Shown piece after piece: positions 59,217 to 64,000 of a DNA stretch of 64,000 nucleotides (position 1 is its first letter; the number at the start of each line of letters is the position of its first letter). The translations under genes were made by a program, and so were the position numbers. Origin of the DNA: Ipomoea triloba (lineage: Eukaryota; Streptophyta; Magnoliopsida; Solanales; Convolvulaceae). Location of the stretch: contig NC_044923.1 in the NCBI RefSeq assembly GCF_003576645.1, positions 15,795,912 through 15,859,911 of the forward strand. The letters are read 5' to 3'. The notes under the pieces were generated by a model. That model saw nothing but the letters and a program-made list of their open reading frames with translations. It ran no database searches and was not told the origin of the DNA.

Positions 59217-60345
59217 AAAATAAGAGTGAATTCCATTTTTTGTCCTATTGTTATAGGGGTGTGTCCAATTTTAGTCCACCTTATTAATTTTTGCCACATT
59301 GCAACCACTATTATTTAAATTGTTCCACTTTTAGTCCACCATTAGCATTTTCGTCAGTTGGCCATGTAATCCAAGGAAATTTTCATCTTTCTATGTTTGA
59401 CCAGGTGTCCACCACTTGCAATGCTACACAAATCACACTATTACTTCTTCTTCTTTTGGGCTTAGCTTCAAACTGGAATCCAAATCCAAATCTCCAGAGA
59501 CACAGATCATAATTTACATAAGACTTAGGCTTAACACAAAATTAGGATCTAAGAAAAAAGGTTTCTTTGCTGCCAACGACGAGAGAGACACGGAAATTAG
59601 AGGATGAAGCGTTGTCGGTGTCACCTCGTCTTTCTTGCTACCGACAATGAGAGAGACGGAAACTAGAGGATGAAGCATCGTCGATGTCACCTCGTTTTCA
59701 TAGCCGAAAGAAATTACAGACGTCGAGGAGGAAGAGATGTCGTGGCTGAGGCAGTAGTGGTTGCTAACTTGGTAGGGCAGTGGAGAAAGGAGGTGACGAA
59801 GCTGTTGTGGTTACCAGTTTAGCCGCCGAGCAAGAGAGAGGAGTGAAGATGGTGTCGGTCAACCGTCGCTGTGTCTCCAACCGAGATGTAGTTGCGATGG
59901 TTGCTAACTCCATTGGGCGGTGTAGAAGGGAGGTGTTGGTGTTTCAACATGAGACATCCTTTGACCTGCGGATGAATGACACTTTCCCTTTTAGACATCG
60001 TCGTTCTTCGCAATCTTCTCAGATCTCTCGCCACCTCAACGACGCGTCCGCCCTCTACACCTACCTTGAAACCTTCTACACTCTCCTATCCCTGTTTTGG
60101 TTTCATGTTTCAATGACGGCTTGATTTCAAGTTCTTCCACTGCTGTTAGAAAAAGGGTAAATGTGGAGACCAAAAAAAAAAAACCCCTATTTTGGATGGC
60201 CACTTGACGAAAAATCTGAAGGTGGATTAAAAGTGGCAAGGGCTAAATAATAGTGGTTGTAATGTGGCAAAAATTAATAATGTGGACTAAAATTGGACAC
60301 ACCCCTATAACAGTAAGACCAAAAAAGGAATCTACTCTAAAAAAA
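59217..60345. mobile_element. 1.1-kb transposon with long terminal inverted repeats
   Basis: Ends of about 125 bp match in inverse orientation: GTTATAGGGGTGTGTCCAAT, TAGTCCAC.TTATTAATTT and TTGCCACATT.CAACCACTA on the left, the complement on the right. The interior is GC-richer and contains a 67-bp direct duplication (GAGAGAGAC.GAAA.TAGAGG at 59580 and 59648) and an open frame at 59780-60124 on the plus strand with no recognisable domain. No transposase and no clear target duplication was found. Long inverted repeats with a foreign-looking interior fit a Pack-MULE-like element, but that is inference. Confidence 0.65.
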
Positions 60346-60349
60346 GCAC

Positions 60350-61920
60350 CTTAAGTTTTCAAGTGTAGAACTGATGACGCACCTTAAGTACTGAAATGGT
60401 GCACCTTAAGTACAGAAATGACGCAACTTAAGCATTGAAAATATGCACCTTAAACTTTCAACAGAAATGCAAAATGACCAAAATGTCACCGCATTTGTTT
60501 AAAACATATTTCAATATGGACAATTGATTTTAACAAATCTTTGGCTATCATCCACCCTCACGTTTCACCTGGACACCCTATCCACATTTGATATCTATTC
60601 TATATGAATGCGCATACGCATGTACTTCAATTCGTACTTGGCTCCGAATTTGTGTGCTATAAATTGGAAAGTTGAAGGAGAGTTAGAGAGACTTTTATCA
60701 TTTTTTTCAATTTATAACTCTGTACTTAGAAATGTAGATAGAGAATCCCTCTAGAATACCTAGGACTAAAATTGACAACTTGACTCAAGGATATTAGCGG
60801 GAAATTTAATCTCAATTGTTGAAGGACTACTTGGATTCCATTGAAGATTGCACTCAAGCTAAGTTTGTTCATTTCAATTGCAATTTACTTTGCTTTGATT
60901 GCTTCCATAATGTGCTTTAATGCTAGCTATGCATATGTGACAATGTGTGTCTAGATCCTTAGGGAATTGGATTAGGTTTACTTGTGAGGATGCATGAATG
61001 ATATGAATTGCAATTAGGAAGTAATGTGAATATGTGATGCATTGATTAATAGAAATCCTTGTTGGAAGTGGAATTTGTATAGACTCTTATATGATGACGG
61101 TCGCACTGTACAAGAGGTCTAGGATGTATGTAGTTGACAAGATATTGGGACTACACTATAGCCTACTCCACTTGCAATTCTCACCTTACGTCGAGAGGTA
61201 GAACCTGGAAAAAAATGTGGGCACAAGGTGTTTGATAAAATGACTCAAGTAGTTAGGGTTGCTACAATGGTAGGGTTATACTACTTGATAGGCCAAGGAG
61301 ACCATGTGTTATGGCATTGGCAATGGGATAACCTCTTCCAAGGATTATGATACCAATGCATTGCGCTAGTCCTTACCTAGGACTCTTCATTGCATCCAAA
61401 CAAGGAAAGCTTAATCCAAGCTCCTCATTCATTCTCTTGTTTACCATTTGTTTTTGCTTACTTGTTTACTTTTGAATTACCCTTTTGCATTGCTTTGCTA
61501 CTTCACTCATGTTTCTTGTCAAGCTTGGAGACTTAGCTTCCTAGCGCTTCTATGCTCTTGTGTTTAATTGCTCGTTGTTCAATTCCCATAGTCATCATTA
61601 GAGAACAACATCCCGAGGAACATGCCATCTTACTCAACCTACTTTCCATCCACCATTTACTACGATTATCAAAACCCGAACCGAGTTAATGGGCTTACCA
61701 GCTAGAAATTGTTAATACCAAGGAGAGCATTGAGAATGGTTATTCCCATTGCAAAATGAATAGTTGCATCTCCACCCCCAAATAAGTAGTAAAATATATG
61801 CATAATTTGGGTAATGGATGCGGGAATAGGAGAAATTTTTTATACCCTTACAAATATGAGGGCAAGTGAGGGAGCAGGTATCTCTGTGCTCGTACTTGCG
61901 CGCGCGCACATACACACATA
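60350..61920. other. Gene-free stretch, possibly a retroelement leader
   Basis: At 60370-60470 a GCACCTTAAGTACTGAAATG motif of about 30 bp repeats four times. From 60640 to 61700 the sequence is balanced in composition and resembles a long untranslated leader (CAAGTAGTTAGGGTTGC, ACTTGATAGGCCAAGGAG), but I recognise no gene, LTR or splice pattern. Confidence 0.4.
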
Positions 61921-61928
61921 AACACACA

Positions 61929-62045
61929 TGTCAATGACCTTGTGGTCTAGTGGCACGAAGTGGCTCTTCCATATAGGAGGTTATCAGTTTGAGTTTCAGT
62001 TTAGTGTTATGTTGTACTTTGGGCAATTGTTTGCAGTTATTCACA
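61929..62045 (+). mobile_element. SINE, diverged
   Basis: Head ATGACCTTGTGGTCTAGTGG with the A-box TGGTCTAGTGG at 61943-61953. The spacing to a weak B-box (AGTTTGAGTTT at about 61987) is as in the 51460 SINE. The 3' end is unclear. Confidence 0.55.
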
Positions 62046-62204
62046 ACACCACCACCCTCCATTGGATTGTGTGCACACGTTACACATCATAAATCCATGT
62101 TGATTTACATACCTGACTAGTGCACAAACACATCAGTAGATGCAAACCATACAATAAACAAATGCACACGAATGCGAATGTGTACAATACTGCACACACG
62201 CTAG

Positions 62205-62410
62205 ATGCCACACTTATACATTGTACTATGTACACTCTAATATTGCATTGTGTGCACGTTACATTGAGATGCACATATACACATCATGCACCACCACTAC
62301 CACAAAAATGCCACACTTATACAATGTACTATGTACGCTCTAATATTGCATATTGCGCACGTTACATTGAGATGCACACATATACATCATGCACCACCAC
62401 TACCACCAAT
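62205..62410. repeat. Tandem duplication, 103-bp unit
   Basis: ATGCCACACTTATACA.TGTA through CATCATGCACCACCACTACC occurs twice, with several base changes between the copies. Confidence 0.93.
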
Positions 62411-62554
62411 GAAAATAAGGATTGAAACTCCATTTGACACATTCCTCCCACCCTGCACCCACTCCACAATAAGTTAATAAAAATTAACGTAATAATAAAA
62501 TATAAAAAAATTATCTAATAAAAATAATAATATATCAATATAGTAAATAATTGA

Positions 62555-62945
62555 TTTAATTTCATTTTTTATCCTAGATTTATATGTGACAGTCCACTTT
62601 TAGTCTTTTTTATCAAAGCATCCACTTTTGGTCATAGTATTATTGTGACATAATCATTTTTGCTCCTCTATCAACAAAACAGTTTAAATATCGTTAAATA
62701 CAAAAGCATTTCAGACTTCAATTATGAATTTTTCAAAAAATAAATATAAAAAATATAATGGATCAACCTACTTTGTATAAAAAAAGATCTAAATATTTTT
62801 GTGTTTAACGACATTTCAACGATTTTGTTAACGGATGACCAAAAATATTCATGTCACAATAATATTATGACCAAATAAAGATATTTTAACAAATAAAAAA
62901 AAATTAAAAGTGAACTAATTAGAACAAAATGGAATTAACTCGAAG
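62555..62945. mobile_element. Foldback MITE, about 390 bp
   Basis: Inverted ends: left TTAATTTCATTTTTTATCCT and GGTCATAGTATTATTGTGAC; right (reversed) TTAATTCCATTTTGTTCTAA and GGTCATAATATTATTGTGAC. The word TTTCATTTTTTATCC resembles the end of the 59217 element. Non-coding. Confidence 0.65.
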
Positions 62946-62949
62946 TAAT

Positions 62950-63720
62950 TTTTAAAAGAGAATGTAACCTCACTCATTGCTATTTTTATTAAGAAAAAAG
63001 GATACTTTAATGCGTGAATAGCATGTAATGATGATACATTCAAATATTCAATGCACATTAAATGGTGCATTAAATGCATCACTAGATATTTTTAGTGTGT
63101 ATAAATAACCTTTTTCATTATTAAATACTACGTATAAAATATGTATTTTAATTTTATAGTTTCATATAAATAACTATTTTCACATTAAAAAAATTTGAAT
63201 ATAAACACAATTTTTAAAGATTAAATCATAATACTTTGAGGAAGAAATGAAACTTTCATACGTGGTATACATTTAGCCCCTAACATGACATTTGCATTGG
63301 TTTGTGAAATTCATTTTGAATGAAATATCATTTTATGAAATAGATTTATTACGTTGTTTGTTTTAATTTTTAAAGCACGATATTAGGAATAGCAATTGTT
63401 CAAATCCGGATTCCAATATCGGTGATTAATCTTCTATTATTATTTAGAACAGGACAAAATATTTAATTATATTTTTGTATTAATTGAAATGATTTAAGTC
63501 ATTATTGTATTAATATTTTTGGTCTGTAATTTTATAATGGTACAAGTGTACATTATGAAAGTTCTATACATATTAGCTACATCATTATAATGATTTTGAC
63601 TTAGTAAATATATATCACTACACCACTGCACAATTGCAACGGATGCACCACTTTACCACTCTTCCGATCTTGACCGTCTAATCTCATATCTCAACACTGC
63701 GTGGGGCTTCACAGGTTCAC
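62950..63720. other. Gene-free AT-rich stretch
   Basis: No gene or paired ends seen. 63610-63715 is a less AT-rich block (CTACACCACTGCACAATTGC) ending at a TA microsatellite, perhaps one end of an element. Confidence 0.35.
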
Positions 63721-63721
63721 A

Positions 63722-63724
<3 letters not shown>

Positions 63725-63789
<65 letters not shown>
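63725..63789. repeat. (AT)n microsatellite
   Basis: About 32 uninterrupted AT dinucleotides. Confidence 0.95.
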
Positions 63790-63792
<3 letters not shown>

Positions 63793-64000
63793 AGTTAGCC
63801 TCATGAACTAATCTAGTCCAGTATTAAGATGTTTGAATTTAACTAAAGTTGTTACTAAAACTATTCAAGGTGAGTTTAGCTCGACAATAATTGAATCGAA
63901 TTTGAACATTTTTATGTTGATTCCAAGTAGCTTGACTCGCTTACACCTTACGGCTGGTCAATTCACAAGCAATAATGAAAATAAAGAATTTTTTAATCAA

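Overview
This is nuclear DNA from a flowering plant, most likely a eudicot. It is AT-rich and has a nine-exon plant gene with GT-AG introns, eukaryotic tRNA genes, plant-type Ty1/Copia and Ty3/Gypsy retrotransposons, a LINE, SINEs, and many miniature inverted-repeat elements (MITEs). Some of the repeat families remind me of Convolvulaceae (Ipomoea) genomes. That is a recollection, not something the sequence proves.

Layout. 1-1.2 kb: remnants of a B3-like DNA-binding gene. 1.8-2.3 kb: a hAT-like MITE. 2.8 kb: a tRNA-Gln(CTG) gene. 3.26-8.42 kb, minus strand: the only clearly intact protein gene, a 459-residue GH28 polygalacturonase. All its catalytic motifs are present, one intron has a non-canonical GC donor, and its introns hold at least two MITEs and a cluster of small TRIM-like retroelement repeats. 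9.4-13.2 kb: a segmental duplication carrying two more tRNA-Gln(CTG) genes; a truncated LINE has landed in one copy while the other keeps the empty site. 13.7-23.3 kb: a tandem array of a 3,187-bp unit (two full and three partial copies) containing a decayed Gypsy gag and a large MITE. Two single-N junctions show that its real copy number is not resolved. 23.3-40 kb: gene-free DNA with MITEs (hAT, Tourist-like and a family sitting in TA microsatellites), tandem repeats, LTR remnants, and an inverted pair of LTR-like promoters at 37.1-37.5 kb. 40.4-46.3 kb: a decayed Ty3/Gypsy element with only its 5' LTR. 46.3-52.2 kb: MITEs, a hAT-like 1-kb element, and a tiny SINE with clear target duplications. 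52.25-57.39 kb: a Ty1/Copia element with both LTRs and a 5-bp target duplication but a deleted 3' half. 57.4-64 kb: several foldback elements, tandem repeats and no recognisable gene.

Apart from the polygalacturonase and the three tRNA genes, nearly everything recognisable is transposon-derived. I found no operon-like or defence-like system. The best leads are the GC-AG intron, the tRNA-Gln duplication with its LINE empty site, the TRIM-like family in the polygalacturonase introns, the MITE family sharing an ACGACGTCGT palindrome, and the divergent LTR promoter pair.
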